A stretch of 64,000 nt of DNA from Euglena gracilis (Eukaryota; Euglenida; Euglenophyceae; Euglenales), in NCBI GenBank assembly GCA_039621445.1, contig CP154954.1:17452589-17516588 (forward strand). Direction: 5' to 3'. Below are positions 53,346-64,000 of this stretch, piece after piece (position 1 is the first letter of the stretch; each line of letters opens with the position of its first letter). A model generated the notes under the pieces. The model saw only the letters and a list, made by a program, of their open reading frames with translations, had not been told where the DNA came from and did not search any database. The position numbers were made by a program, and so were the translations under genes.

Positions 53346-55780
53346 TGCTGACGGCTGGGTGGAAGAGCCTCACCCCGTTGTTGAATGGGGGCTTTTGGTC
53401 CAATGTCTGTCAAATGCTGCAGGCTGTGCGTTTTCTCCTGCACCATTGGCATTTGGCAGAGGCAAAAAACACGGGCCAAACCCACTTTGAAGACCACAGT
53501 GCGCGATGAGGAGATGCGGAGCAGGAAGGCAGACAGCTTGAGTTGGAAAGTTTTGACATCGAGTCCCGCAGGATTATAGCATTGACACTGCAGGCCGAAT
53601 GTCTCACTCACTCACCTTCTGCTGGGTTGATCCTCCGGGGCTGAAGTTCTGGGTTGACCCCTCGGGGGTTGCCCCCCCCGTTGGCAGTAAGGGGGTGGAA
53701 TGCTGAGCAGGTACTCCAGGGTTGAGCTCCCGGGCTGTTGCTGAGGGGCTGATTCCCTGGGCGGGCACGACGGGGCTGAATTCCTGGCCCAACTCTCCAG
53801 GGCAGACTGGGGAAGATTCTTCTGGGGGGGAACTGGGTGCACAGGATGTCCCAGGGCCAGGTAAGATGTAATGTCTGGGGTCTGTGGTGCTGGGTGGCTG
53901 AGTCTCACCCTGCTGTAAATTCAAGGCTGACAAATCCTGCTGGCTGTTTGAAGCCTGCTGCATGTTTTTCCCTTCCACCATGTGAATTTGAATTTGGGAA
54001 ATGCAAAACACATGGGCCAAGACAACATTGATGATCAGAATGTTCAGCATGATTGGGCAAGTTGTGGTTGTAGTGGCTGTGCCTGCTGCAGCTGCAGTGG
54101 GAGCCATTATGGGCTCGACCTCTGCTGCATTTTGCTTCAGTTCCTTGGGCTCCATGGTGAACAATTCTCCTGGGGCTGGATCCTCCAGGGCTTGGATCGC
54201 AGATGTTGATGTACTGATGCTGGGTGGCTGAATCTCACCCTGCTTCTCCTGGGGCTAGATCTCCCAGGGCTTGAGTCGATGTGCTGCTGCTGGGTGGCTG
54301 AACCTCACCCTGCAATCAGTGGACCTTGCTCTCCACCAAGAAGGCTGACTCCAGATTAGATGAAAAGCAGAAACTGCAGCGATCAAATCAATTTGACAAT
54401 TGTTGATTGTAAACTTCGTCTCCTTGGGGAAGTGAACTTTTACGGGCCACCCGCCCGCTTGCCAGACATGTTCATGTGGAGGCGAAAAAAAATAGACACT
54501 CAGAAAGTAGTTGTTCAAGTCAAAGACCCAGCGGGGTGCCCGGTGGTGGGGCGAACCGAATCCACCGACCAGTGGCACAGCCTACTGGATTTGAGTGTTC
54601 AGGGGGAGAGGGAGGATATGTACAGATGGGGGAACACCATGGATGGTCAGAGGGGATATACAGAGGCAGGGGTGGCTTTAGTGACCGAGGTTACGGGCGT
54701 TGAGGTGATGTTGTGTAGGTTCGGGGTCGTGAGGGCACGGATGATGCAGGGCCTGGCCCTAGTGGGAGCCGTTTCTTCTATTCGGTCGATCCGGCTCCTG
54801 CGTGCCCTGTGCATCGTGCCATGTGCACCCTGCTGACCTTTGGGGCCCGGTGGCCCAATGCTTGCCAGAGCTGAAACAAATTGCTGCTGACTGGGATTTG
54901 ATCTTCCAGGGCCAGCTGCAACGATGTGGTTCACCAATGTGAAATGCTGCAAGGTGAGTGACTGGATCTCACCCTGCTGCAGATTGGGGGCTGTTGGTTC
55001 AATGCCTGTCAAATACTGCTGGCTGTTTGCTTCCTCCATTTGCATTTGGCAAAGGCAAAAGGCATTGGCCAAAAAGACTTGGAAGATCACAATGTGCAGC
55101 ATGTGTGGGGTGCTAGTTCCAGCTGCAGAGGGAAGATGCCCTGGGAAATGTGCCCTGGGGGGGATGTCACTGGGGAGGGGGTTGAACCCCAATTTGACAG
55201 ACCCAGTGACTCAAACGCTTTCATTTCCCTGGGGACATGCAACAACAACAACAGCAAGACAAAGATGGGCCTGGAGAGGCCAAGGCAGTTGCATCTTATA
55301 AAATGTCTTGCTGCCACAGTGGTCAATGATGATCGACATGGCACCATTACATCTTGGCTGCTGGGGCTGCCTGTGGCTATACTCCTGCTGCTAGGGCGGC
55401 CTGAGGCTCTGCCCTTGCTGCTGGAGTCGCCGGAGGCTTCGCACCCGCTGCTTGATGTCTGGAAGCTGCAGCTGCTGAGCATGCTGCTGCTGGTGCCATC
55501 GATGTGGACCCCAGATGTCCAGGAGGTGACCATGCTGCTGCTGGCGCTGCTGCTGGCGCAAAAAATATGGGCCGTACTCTCCACGAAGAAGGCTGACTCC
55601 AGACTTGAACACTTGAACAGCAGGAACTGCAGTGACCAATGCAACCAATTGTGACAATGATTGAAATTCTGTCTCCTTGAGGGTCTGCTGCAAACTTTCA
55701 CGGGCCACTCGCCCGCTTGTCGGACATGTTCATGTGGAGACGAAAAAAAATAGACACTCAGAAAGTTGTTCAAGTAGAGT
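53190..55780 (-). repeat. degenerate repeats upstream of the RLE retrotransposon
   Basis: The word GGTGGCTGAATCTCACCCTG (minus strand: QQGEIQPPS) occurs near 53,215, 53,890, 54,222, 54,292 and 54,955. A longer unit with VFCLCQMQM..LTGIEPTAPN recurs near 53,460, 53,995 and 55,045. About 200 bp at 54,330-54,530 (CTCTCCACCAAGAAGGCTGA ... AAAATAGACACTCAGAAAGT) is repeated at 55,578-55,780. These look like 5' monomers of the retrotransposon. The reading frames they contain are broken. Confidence 0.6.
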
Positions 55781-56127
55781 TAAGAATTTGTCAGTTGACA
55801 TCATCTTAAGAAACTGAATCTCAACCGTTGTGAACAAACGGTCTTGTATACACATCCTTTTCCAATCTACATCCAGGTCTCAAAAAAGGGTGGGAAATCA
55901 TCATCTTTTGAGATTTTAATACTTTTATATTTTTGGTGAAGATTCTCCACTGCTAAAAATGTAAAAAGCGCGCGTGATCCAGAAGAACAGTCAAAAAGTT
56001 TTTTAACAAACATCAGCCATTTTTTCTGTGTTTCTGGTCATGGGTGGTGCAATTGTGAGTGAGTGAGCGACCGAGCGAGCGAGTGTGTGAATGTGATTGT
56101 GAGCGCCTTGGATGAGTGTGTGTAGAA

Positions 56128-56128
56128 C

Positions 56129-56194
<66 letters not shown>

Positions 56195-56294
56195 TGTGTG
56201 TGTTGTGTTGTGTTGTGTTGTGTTCTGTTCTGTTGGGTTGTATTGTGTTGTGGTGTTGTGTGTTGTGGGTGGGTGGGTGGGTGGGTGGGTGGGC
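56128..56294 (+). repeat. compound microsatellite
   Basis: (TC)n, (AC)n, (TC)n, (TG)n, (TGTTG)n and (GGGT)n follow one another in about 165 bp. Confidence 0.9.
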
Positions 56295-56377
56295 GTGGGC
56301 GTGGGGTTTGGACATTCAGCTTCATTGATCACCTTCCAGATTGATCAGAGAGCACCCTCATTTTTTAGTACCCTGTC

Positions 56378-56560
56378 ATGTCGCACGAAGAACAAGGTGA
56401 TTTAAGTTCTTTTGTGATGAAAATTCATCCTCTTTCCTCCACAGGTGAACAGTATTATGAGGGACAGTACGAACCGCAATATGAAGAAAATTTTTTGCAA
56501 GAAGGAGAGCAAGGTGTGCCAAGCCACAACCACATTTCATTTTTTTGCTCTCCTGGTGGC
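56378..56560 (+). pseudogene. possible short gene start with an intron
   Basis: ATG at 56,378 gives MSHEEQ. GTGATTTAAG.. to TCCACAG (about 56,395-56,441) could be a short intron, after which GEQYYEGQYEPQYEENFLQE reads through a GAGCAAG|GTG. A Tyr/Glu/Gln-rich start of unknown function. The intron call is speculative, since the donor is plain GT. Confidence 0.25.
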
Positions 56561-56764
56561 GCTCCCCTTGGCCTTGGGGGGGGGAGGACTTTTTTGGGTC
56601 TAATCTTCCTGTGTAACACCAAGAAACACGGATTTTTTTTGCAATTCTTCTGCAATTGGGGGGACACAAGGGATGTTGGACCTTTGATTTGTGTTCTTTT
56701 TTAATTTTCATTTTTTTCATTTTAACTCAACTCAATTCAAGTTGGAAGGGCAAAGTCGGGGTAC

Positions 56765-57840
56765 CCTCATCCCCCCCATTTTGCCCCCCCCCCTAATTGG
56801 CTAATTGGGGGTCCCGTTGGACGGTCCATAAGCCAATTAGGGGGGGGGGTCAGGCTTATTGGCCATTGGCCGGGGTAACCCCCCCCTAATTGTCCCCCCC
56901 CCTAATTGGCTAATTGGGGGTCCGAAGGAGCCCGGCCATAGCCAAATAGGGGGGGGGGAGGGTACTTGTTAGGACCAAAGTCAGGCCAGAAATTAGGCCT
57001 AACTTCTAACCTGAATTGTAACCCTAACCCCACTCCTTCAATAACCCTAAAAATTCCGACTTAGAAAAATTTCGGTGGGGGTCGCTTAGCGAACAAGTAC
57101 CAAAGTCGGTACTTGTCTGTTGTCACGCGGCAGAACCCCGCCCCCTTTTTGGGTTGCACTTTTGGAGTTTTTGCCCTTCAGGCAAATCACCCCATTTCCC
57201 TGTTCTGGGTGGGCAGCCTTGCATGACACAGGGGTCAGCGTCTTTTATCCCCCTTTTCTCCAACTGCTGCCTCTGGATTTCTTGCAAGGTGCGGGACAAT
57301 GCGAGCGTGCCAAAGAAAAAATTTTGGCCCGGCCAAAAAACCCTCCGTCGGCTGGGGCTCAGGGACAATAGGGGGGGGGGTAAACCTGTTGCGGCACACG
57401 CCGACCAGAAGCAGCCTGGCCGCACCTTGCCACCAGGGTTTTGGCTTGTCTTGGAAATCTTCACCTCAAGGTTGCGACGACTAGTTGACTAGTGATTATT
57501 CGTTCGCAACCCCCGAACAGGATCGTTCAGGCCCAAAAAGGATAATCCACACCATATACAATGGTGATTATTGTGATAGGCAGGGGGTTATTTCGGTACT
57601 TGTCGGTTAGTCGATCCACGGCAGTGCATCAAGTCTGTCAGTCGATCCACACCAATTACGGTTAGGAAACCGGCTATGCTGAAGGAAGTTCACGGCCATC
57701 CTAACTGCCATCGGTGAGCGGCAGACCATCTGCCCCTCCAATCCTATCACTTCCCTGCAGCTGTTATGTCTTCGTTCGCTCAGTACAACAGAAACCAATT
57801 TTGGGCTTTTATGGATTATAGCTAGTCGGCGAGATGGGGG
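56765..57840. repeat. CCCCCCTAATTGGC palindromes, then non-coding
   Basis: CCCCCCCTAATTGGC / GCCAATTAGGGGGGG pairs at 56,785-56,960, as at 32.8 kb. A CGGTACTTGTC(T/G)GTTAGTCGATCC word is at 57,095 and 57,595 and again at 60,115. No gene is seen. Confidence 0.5.
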
Positions 57841-58935
57841 GGGGGGTAGTGGGTAGTCGGCCGACTAGTCGGCGAAATACCCACTCTAATGTACCAACGA
57901 GTCAAAACCGCCGACTTTTAAGCCCCTCCTGTGAACAAATCCCTAAGCAGACTAGCCGGCAAACATAAAAATGGTCTCTGGCTTGCCCAAATCACCCAGA
58001 AATGGTCTACCTGGGGCCAAATGAGTACTCTGCACCAGTGTGATCACCCACAGATGAAAATGCCTGGTTGGTGGGGGGTCAATTTTGGGTTGGTGGGACT
58101 GCAGATTGCCACAGATACACAAGGTTTGCATGAAAATCAGTTACAAATGAGAGTGTTTGCACCTTGAGAGGCAGAAAACTCCCCAATCCAACCCCACCCG
58201 GGCCTCGGTTTGGGCTTTTTTTTTGAAGTGAAAGTGACAATTTAGAGTAGGGCAAAGTATATTCATGCGAACTTAGTCGGCCTACGGCCTCCTCGCGCGG
58301 GGGGGGGGGGGTGCTACCGCCCCCCCCCCCGCACCCCCCTCAAATGGCAAAATCCCTTTATGTTGGCAAAATACTTGGGGGGCAAAATCCTTTTCCGTTG
58401 GCTGTTTTGACATCGGTGGGGGGGACCTCCAGTTGATCGAGTGCGAACTTAGTCGGCCTACGGCATCCTCGGGGGGGGGGGGGGGGCCCCCTCCCCCCCA
58501 TGCACCCCCCCTCAAATAGCAAAATCCCTTTATGTTGGCAAAATTCTTTGGGGGGCTAAGTTCTTTTTTTTGTTGACCATTTTGACTGGGTTTTCCTTGC
58601 CACCGTATGGAAAATATCATGGGCAGGGGTGAAATTTTGCTAAAAGTTGCTTAAAAAAAAAGGAGGCTTTTCTTCCGATTTTTTTGCTTATTCACCCCTG
58701 ATTGGTGGGTTCTAGAGCCATTTGGGTGGGTTTCCGTTGGTTTTGGGATGATTTGGACAAAAATTTCTTTGGGTGGGGGGCTTAAAAGTCGGCAAACTTG
58801 ACCCGTTAGTACATTAGAGTGGGTAGTCGGCCGACTGGTCAGCCGACTACCCCCCCCCCCACCCCGTCTCGCCAACTAGCTACCGACTTGGCCTAGTCGG
58901 CCGACCAATTGGGTAGTTGGCCGACTTGTCGCCCC
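57840..58935. repeat. GTCGGCCGAC foldback family, two inverted members
   Basis: 57,840-58,010 (GGGGGTAGTGGGTAGTCGGC ... CTTTTAAGCCCC) and the reverse complement at 58,650-58,930. Between them are two copies of CAAAATCCCTTTATGTTGGC with C/G runs (58,300-58,400 and 58,480-58,580) that match 35,335-35,440 in reverse. No coding sequence. Confidence 0.55.
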
Positions 58936-59635
58936 CCCCCCCGAGCTATTTCCGTCCCCAGGACCCTTTACGGCCTGGGTCCCCCCCCCGAGCTATTCCC
59001 ATACCCGACCCTTGGGCAGTCCAAAAGGGGTCAATTTTGGCAACTTTTTTTGCATGTTCGCAAAAAATGGTCAATTTTAAGCACATTTACCAAAATCAAT
59101 TTTTGAAAAGTCCCAAAAACGTCGATTTTTGAGCACTTTTTGGGGAAGTTCTTTGTAAAAAGTGCTATGACAGTGAGCTATTCCCGTCCCCCCAATGGGA
59201 AATTTCTCGGGGGGGGGGGAAAGCTCGGGGGGGGCATGGTACCCACTACCCCCCCAGTCTCCGTTTGGCACTCAAGAGCCCCATGTTCATCCAAACAAAC
59301 ACCAGAGCATGCACAGACTGCCCCAATGGCCGGTTTTGCAAATCTCCATGCAAGAGCTTGAAATGATTGAAAAGCCTGTGGAATGGCTACCTGCTTCAAA
59401 CGGGGAAATACTGGCAGTGGCTGAAAACTTCCCCCCCCCCCAGGGCCGCATTTTTCGGACCATTTCAGGGGGGGGGGGATTTTCGGACCCCTGGGAGCTT
59501 AAGCTTCGGACCATTTCAGGGGGGGGGGGATTTTCGGACCCCTGGGAGCTTAAGCCCCGGCCGTGTCACAGAGAACCATGGAATCTGAACCTAAGATGGA
59601 CATAGCACCTGTTGGTGCACGAAACTCAAATATGG
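58936..59635. repeat. G-run repeats, including a 51-bp tandem duplication
   Basis: 59,455-59,556 is two copies of a 51-bp unit (CGGACCATTTCAGGGGGG ... GGACCCCTGGGAGCTTAAGC). A variant is at 59,990-60,030. 59,205-59,265 has CCCACTACCCCCC and GTCTCCGTTTGGCACTC, shared with 45,165-45,195. No gene is seen. Confidence 0.5.
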
Positions 59636-59639
59636 CTGT

Positions 59640-60690
59640 TTGTTGAAACCGTGTTTGGGCCGATTTCGAGATTTTAAAAGTCTTAAATCTTCGCCCAAAA
59701 CACGGTTTCAAACAAGAACAGTGTTTTGGGCCAAGGTTTCAGGGGGGCCCAGGGGCGACCACGGCGCCTTCGGCGCCGCGGTCCCCGCCCCTGGGCTCCC
59801 CCTAACTCTTGGCCCAAACACAGTTCTTGACACAGAAGACCATTTTGCATTGGACTACAACATTTGTTTCATGATGGTTCAGAAGGACAAAAAATCGCTA
59901 CCACGGCATGTGTAAAAAAAGGAATTCCTTCCAAAAAGCCCTTGCCTTGCGCCTTTGTTGACTTTTTTGGAGGGGGGGGACCGGGCTTTTTCAAGGGGGG
60001 GGGGGATTTTCGGACCCCTGGAAGCATAAGGTGGAACCGCCAAAATCTGGCCGATTTGAGGGAGGGGGGGATTTTCGGGGGGGGGGGGGGAGTTTTCAGC
60101 CACTGCTAGTAACGGTACTTGTCTGTTAGTCGATCCGCGGCAAAACAGGTTGATCCACACCTATTTTTGGCCTACTTTGGGTCACTGATGGACAGGGAAA
60201 GCACAAAACAGGGTCAGAAGATACGGCTGGTGTCGGCACAGGGTCTAGAGAGTTTGTGGAGCTGCGCACATCGCTACACAGGTACGAGTCGCAGGGGAAC
60301 GCCTGTAGAACCATTGACTTCCTCTTGTGACAATGCGGACGTTCATGCAAATTTGTCGAACTCAACTCGCTGGTTGTCCTCATACCGACCAGGCCTAGTC
60401 GGCCGACCAGTTGGGTAGTCGGCCAACTAGTCGGCCGACTACTCGGCCGACCACTTAGGTGGTTTGGCCGACGAGTCGGCCGACTACCCACTACCCGCCC
60501 TCCCCCCCCCCCCCGCAGCCTACCGCCATGCGCGGGTCTTTTGACATTGTTGGGAAATAAACATGTCCCATGGACGTTTTCTGCTCCCCATTTGTGCACA
60601 CCATCAATCGGTTAATCGATTGAGGAGCCTGGTTAACTACGGTTAATTGACCAATTGCAAAAGGTCTGGTTAACTCGTCAACCCTGGAGA
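59640..60690. repeat. foldbacks and G runs, no gene
   Basis: 59,640-59,735 has TTGAAACCGTGTTTGGGC and its inverse. 59,745-59,805 is a hairpin (GGGGCGACC..CGGCGCC-TTC-GGCGCCG..CGCCCC). 60,370-60,535 is a GTCGGCCGAC cluster ending CCTACCGCCATGCG. Confidence 0.5.
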
Positions 60691-61798
60691 TTGCTTTTAA
60701 AACCTATTTTCTGGGCCCGACGCCTGTCTTGAAATTCTACTGACATTAAACGGTTTCAGGCTGAAATTGTTTATGTCGGTCGATTTCCATTCAGGCGCCC
60801 GTTTATGAAAGTCGATTTCCATTCAGGCGCCCGTTTATGAAAGTCGATTTCCATTCAGGCGCCCGTTTATGACAGTCGATTTCCATTCAGGCGCCCGTTT
60901 ATTGAAAGTCGATTTCCATTCCATTGAAATCTGTTGCTAGTCAGATTGGGAATTTTTAGTGATTTTTTGGACATTTTGTATTTCCATTTTTTTTGACATT
61001 TTTGGTCCTATGGGGTTGTGGAGGAGTTATGGATCAGACAAAAACCAAATTTTGTGGCCAGGTGATCACAGCTGGCTGAACTTTGGATGGAACAGACGGA
61101 AGGACGGTACTTAAGATTATTATTTTCTGGATCTTCAGGAATAGCATTCGGCATATTTGTCCTGAACCAGTTGTCATCACTGGCCATCTAAAAGAAAAGG
61201 TTTCGGGTGAGGAGTTATTTGGCAATGTCAACCCTATTTTCTGGGCTCGACGCCTGTATTGCAATTATATTGACATCATCGGATTTCGGGCCAAGGCTGT
61301 GTTCATAGCAAAAGGCTGTGTTCATGGCTTTGGTCAAAATCTGTGTTTGAAATAAAACGCAGACTCTGGCCTGAGTCTCTGTTTCGAAACGCTGAGTCTG
61401 TTATTCGGCCTGAGTCTGCGTTTCGAAACGCAGACTCAGGTCAGAGTCTGCGTTTAAGAAGCAGTTCTTGATATAAAAATTAAAAAAAAAAAAAAAGCAT
61501 TCCGAAAAAAAGAGACAATTTCCAAGACATCGGAAACCGTTTATGTAAGTCGATTTCCATTCAGGCGCCCGTTTATGTAAGTCGATTTCCATTCAGGCGC
61601 CCGTTTATGTAAGTCGATTTCCATTCAGGCGCCCGTTTATGAAAGTCGATTTCCATTCAGGCGCCGTTTATGTCAGTCGATTTCCATTCATGCGCCCGTT
61701 AATGGGCCAAAAACCACTTTTTGACCATATTTCCGTCCAGGCGGTTCGGTCGAATGAATATCAAGACAGGCGTCGGGCCCAGACAAAATAGGTTTTAG
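60690..61798. repeat. AAACCTATTTTCTGGGCCC repeat with 32-bp minisatellites
   Basis: CCTATTTTCTGGGCYCGACG at about 60,703 and 61,229, with a reverse copy near 61,770. A 32-bp unit (CGATTTCCATTCAGGCGCCC then GTTTATGAAAGT) is repeated at 60,781-60,925 and 61,551-61,710. 61,365-61,452 has CAGACTCAGG / GCGTTTCGAAACGC palindromes. No coding sequence is supported. Confidence 0.7.
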
Positions 61799-61902
61799 AA
61801 AAATCGACCGACACTAACAGATTCAGCAGGGGCGCCGGGCGGCTCGCTTCGCTCGCTCACGCCCGGCGCCCCTGCTGAATCTGTTAGTGTCGGTCGATTT
61901 TT
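61799..61902. repeat. perfect 42-bp-arm hairpin
   Basis: Left arm 61,799-61,840 and right arm 61,861-61,902 are exact reverse complements with a 20-bp spacer. The arms begin AAAAATCGACCGACACTAAC and end GGGGCGCCGGGC. Confidence 0.9.
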
Positions 61903-62210
61903 GTATAGAAACATCGGGTCTTGCAAATCCTCAATCACAGACAATCAAAAACATTTTGGCATCACCCTCACCCCCCCCCTCAAATTGCCCACCCTGTGGC
62001 ATTGTGGGACCCCTCTGGGGGGTGAACACTTTGGGGGGGGGTGGACACTTTGGGGGGGTGAGGGTATCCCCGGCGGAACCTCTCACCGAAATAATTCCCC
62101 GGCCATCTTTCACCGAAATAATTCACTCTGACCAGTCCAAAATGCTCCCTGAACCCCATAGAACCGAAGAAAGGGGCGTCAAGAATGGTCAAAATGGCGG
62201 CTCATTGCGG

Positions 62211-63287
62211 GAAATTGGTGATGGATTTTTTGGTGGTCGCTAGCGACTTGTCGCTAGCGACTGTTGGTGATGGCCTAGCGACCATTGGTGGTCGGGCCGA
62301 CCAATTTTAAGTCCACCCCCCCCCCCTCTAAAAATTTTTTAAGCCCCCCCCTCCAAAAAAAATTCATTGAAATATGAAGGAAAATGACTCGAAACCCACC
62401 CAAATGCCTTCAGAAACCCCCATTCGGGGGTCCAATTGCAAAAAAAAATTGGGTAATATGTTCTTTTTGCGCCAGTTCTGTGAAAGTTATCTTTGTCCAG
62501 GAGTCCAGTTGGACGGGTGGGTCTCCGGGGGGGGGGGGGGGCGAACCCCCCCCCCCCCGGAGGAGGCCGTAGTAGGAGGGCCGAATCGTGCTCCCGAAGG
62601 AACCCCGATATGCGAACTACGCGCACCGTAAACAAAACAGTCCTAAGGCGCCTTCGGCGCCCTTGGTCGTCTAGCGGGGGGGGGGGGGGGCTGCCGCCCC
62701 GCACCCCCCCCCCCGCCCTCCAATAACAAAATCCCCTCCGGGGTAACCGACCCAGGGCCAGGCGCGCATGTAATGCCACGCGCACCGTAAACAAAACATT
62801 CCTAAGGCGCCTTCGGCTCCTTTGTTCTTCTAGCGGGGGGGGGGGGCTGCCGCCCCCCCCCCCACACCCCCGGACCCCCCCCCCGCCCAAAATAACAAAA
62901 TCCCCTCCGGGCCCCCTTGTGTGTGCAAGGCAAGGAAGGCCGAATCGTGCTCCTTAACTCCTGGACAAAGACAAGTTTCACAGAACTGGCGCAAAAAGAA
63001 GAATATTACCCAATTTTTTTTGCAGATGGACCCCCGAATGGGGGTTTCTGAAGGCATTTGGGTGGGTTTCGAGTCATTCTCCTTCATATTTGAATGAATT
63101 TTTTTTGGAGGGGGGGGGGGCTTATAAACTTTTTTAGAGGGGGGGGTGGACTTAAAATTGGTGGTCGCTAGCGACTAGTCGCCAGCGACCAGCCTTATCA
63201 CCAATGGTCGCTAGCGACTAGTCGCTAGAAAATGGTCGCTAGCGACCATGGTCGCTAGCGACCACCAAAAAGTCCATCACCAATTTC
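62211..63287. mobile_element. 1.08-kb element with about 310-bp inverted arms
   Basis: Starts GAAATTGGTGATGGA and ends TCCATCACCAATTTC. Each arm holds a cluster of GTCGCTAGCGAC palindromes (62,235-62,300 and 63,165-63,265), a TTAAGTCCACCCCCCC / GGGGGGTGGACTTAA step and a 180-bp unique segment (..CGAAACCCACCCAAATGCCT..). The centre has GGCGCC-TTC-GGCGCC (62,647-62,661) and C/G runs. Non-coding. Confidence 0.75.
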
Positions 63288-63485
63288 TCGCTCGGGGCCA
63301 AAAATGGCTGCAAAAAATGGATGCAAAAGCCACTTGAGTTGTTCGCATTGTGGCCACTTCTGCTCAATCTGCTCATTGATATTACTCAATAAGCAGAATT
63401 TTAATTATTTTGGATCTTTGCGTGGTTCGCGGGGCTGGCCCTTGTCTGGACCTCAGTGGGGGGGGGGGGTGTTCAATCGGGGTTA

Positions 63486-63999
63486 GTACAGTCCCTGGGC
63501 GTAAATTTCCCCCCAGGGAAGATTTTTTGGGCTCTTGACTGGGGGGGGGGATTCCGTTTCGGACATTTTGCCCCGTTCCTCCACAGTCTTTTCTATTCTT
63601 TGAAGCCATGAAGCCTGCCGGCATTCGGAATTCATTGGCCGTATGTTGTGGGGTTGTTATGACATATTCCCGAACACCTCTGTTCTGGGCGGTGGGCAAC
63701 CGGCAAAAGATCCTGAACCGGAGGCAGGGCACACATAAAGACACACACAGGCCGAGGGTGGTTCAATGGATAAAAAGACCAAAAGATGCCAAGTCCTCGA
63801 CCCGGGGGTCATGCAAGTGGTGAAGCTGTGCTGCTGCATGCATAAAAAGAAAGTCCCAACCCACCTGCCTTTGCCGTTCCTCTGGGACAGAAGGGGGGGG
63901 AATTTCAACCGTTTCAGAGCCTTTTGCAAGTCCAGGGAAATTCCGAAACTTCAGGGGGGGGAATTTTCGGGGGGGGGGATTTACGCCCAGGGACTGTAC
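63486..63999. mobile_element. 514-bp TIR element with GTACAGTCCCTGGGCG ends
   Basis: Left GTACAGTCCCTGGGCGTAAA and right TTTACGCCCAGGGACTGTAC are perfect inverted repeats. A decayed copy lies at 35473-35903. The minus strand of this copy and the plus strand of the other share a translated NRGV(R/Q)EY(V/T)ITT(P/A)QHTANEFR stretch, perhaps old coding sequence. Confidence 0.75.
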
Positions 64000-64000
64000 C

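Larger units (their letters stand above)
49136..55780 (-). mobile_element. RLE-type non-LTR retrotransposon with repetitive 5' region
   Basis: Transcribed leftward: 5' repeats (about 53,200-55,780), one long ORF (53,345-49,695), then a 3' region (49,136-49,694). A segment of about 150 bp (GGGGCGAACCGARTCCACCG ... ATGTACAGATGGGG) is present in direct orientation at 49,136-49,285 and 54,548-54,690, bracketing the ORF. The element end and target duplication could not be read. Confidence 0.65.

Noticed and set aside
57000-57020. Telomere-like CCCTAACCC
   Set aside because: Only two or three imperfect units; not a telomere or convincing interstitial array.
61551-61710. CRISPR-like regular repeats
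   Set aside because: The 32-bp units are contiguous with no unique spacers, and the genome is eukaryotic; this is a minisatellite.

Overview
The window looks like nuclear DNA of a repeat-rich eukaryote, probably a microbial alga or other protist. It has no operons or ribosome-binding sites. Coding is confined to retroelement ORFs and broken exon-like pieces; one of these is an exon of translation factor eEF1A with GT..AG intron borders. The background is full of G/C homopolymers, microsatellites and many families of short inverted repeats. Species cannot be named from sequence alone. The main retroelement type here (Penelope-like with an N-terminal GIY-YIG domain) is known from green algae, spike mosses, slime molds and invertebrates.

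Layout. 0-8.4 kb: a hAT-like transposase remnant, two copies of a TIR-bounded repeat family, foldbacks and a T-rich tract. 8.4-29.2 kb: a cluster of three Penelope-like elements. Element A (minus strand) has lost its 5' end and abuts, head to head, about 4.7 tandem copies of a 660-bp unit. A homopurine tract follows, then the divergent element C (plus). Element B (plus) is next and is flanked by two 337-bp direct repeats (pseudo-LTRs). (GA)n or (TC)n tracts sit at essentially every junction. B also carries a 520-bp hAT-type MITE with an 8-bp target duplication, and A keeps the empty site. 29-49 kb: mostly non-coding foldbacks and MITEs. Among them are an orphan 2A-like peptide ORF, a degenerate BED finger, a TIR element that has captured an eEF1A exon, a tRNA-like sequence, a GGGGGGTCCT minisatellite and large palindromes. 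49-55.8 kb: a second retrotransposon on the minus strand, with a restriction-like endonuclease, one 1216-codon ORF, a consensus 2A motif near its N terminus and repetitive 5' DNA. 56-64 kb: microsatellites, foldbacks, a 32-bp minisatellite, a perfect 42-bp-arm hairpin and a 1.08-kb long-TIR element.

The most notable system is the Penelope-like cluster. Reading A and B against each other supports one long polyprotein: GIY-YIG endonuclease, CxC linker, telomerase-like RT, then a very long C-terminal extension. That extension holds proline-rich repeats, an articulin/alveolin-like VPVPV array, a conserved EWPAEW module, a DWxxGxRIGEAxxPGP motif and a coiled coil. The divergent element C shares the VPVPV array, the EWPAEW module and the PGP motif, so the extension appears to belong to the lineage. 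No intact cellular gene was found.
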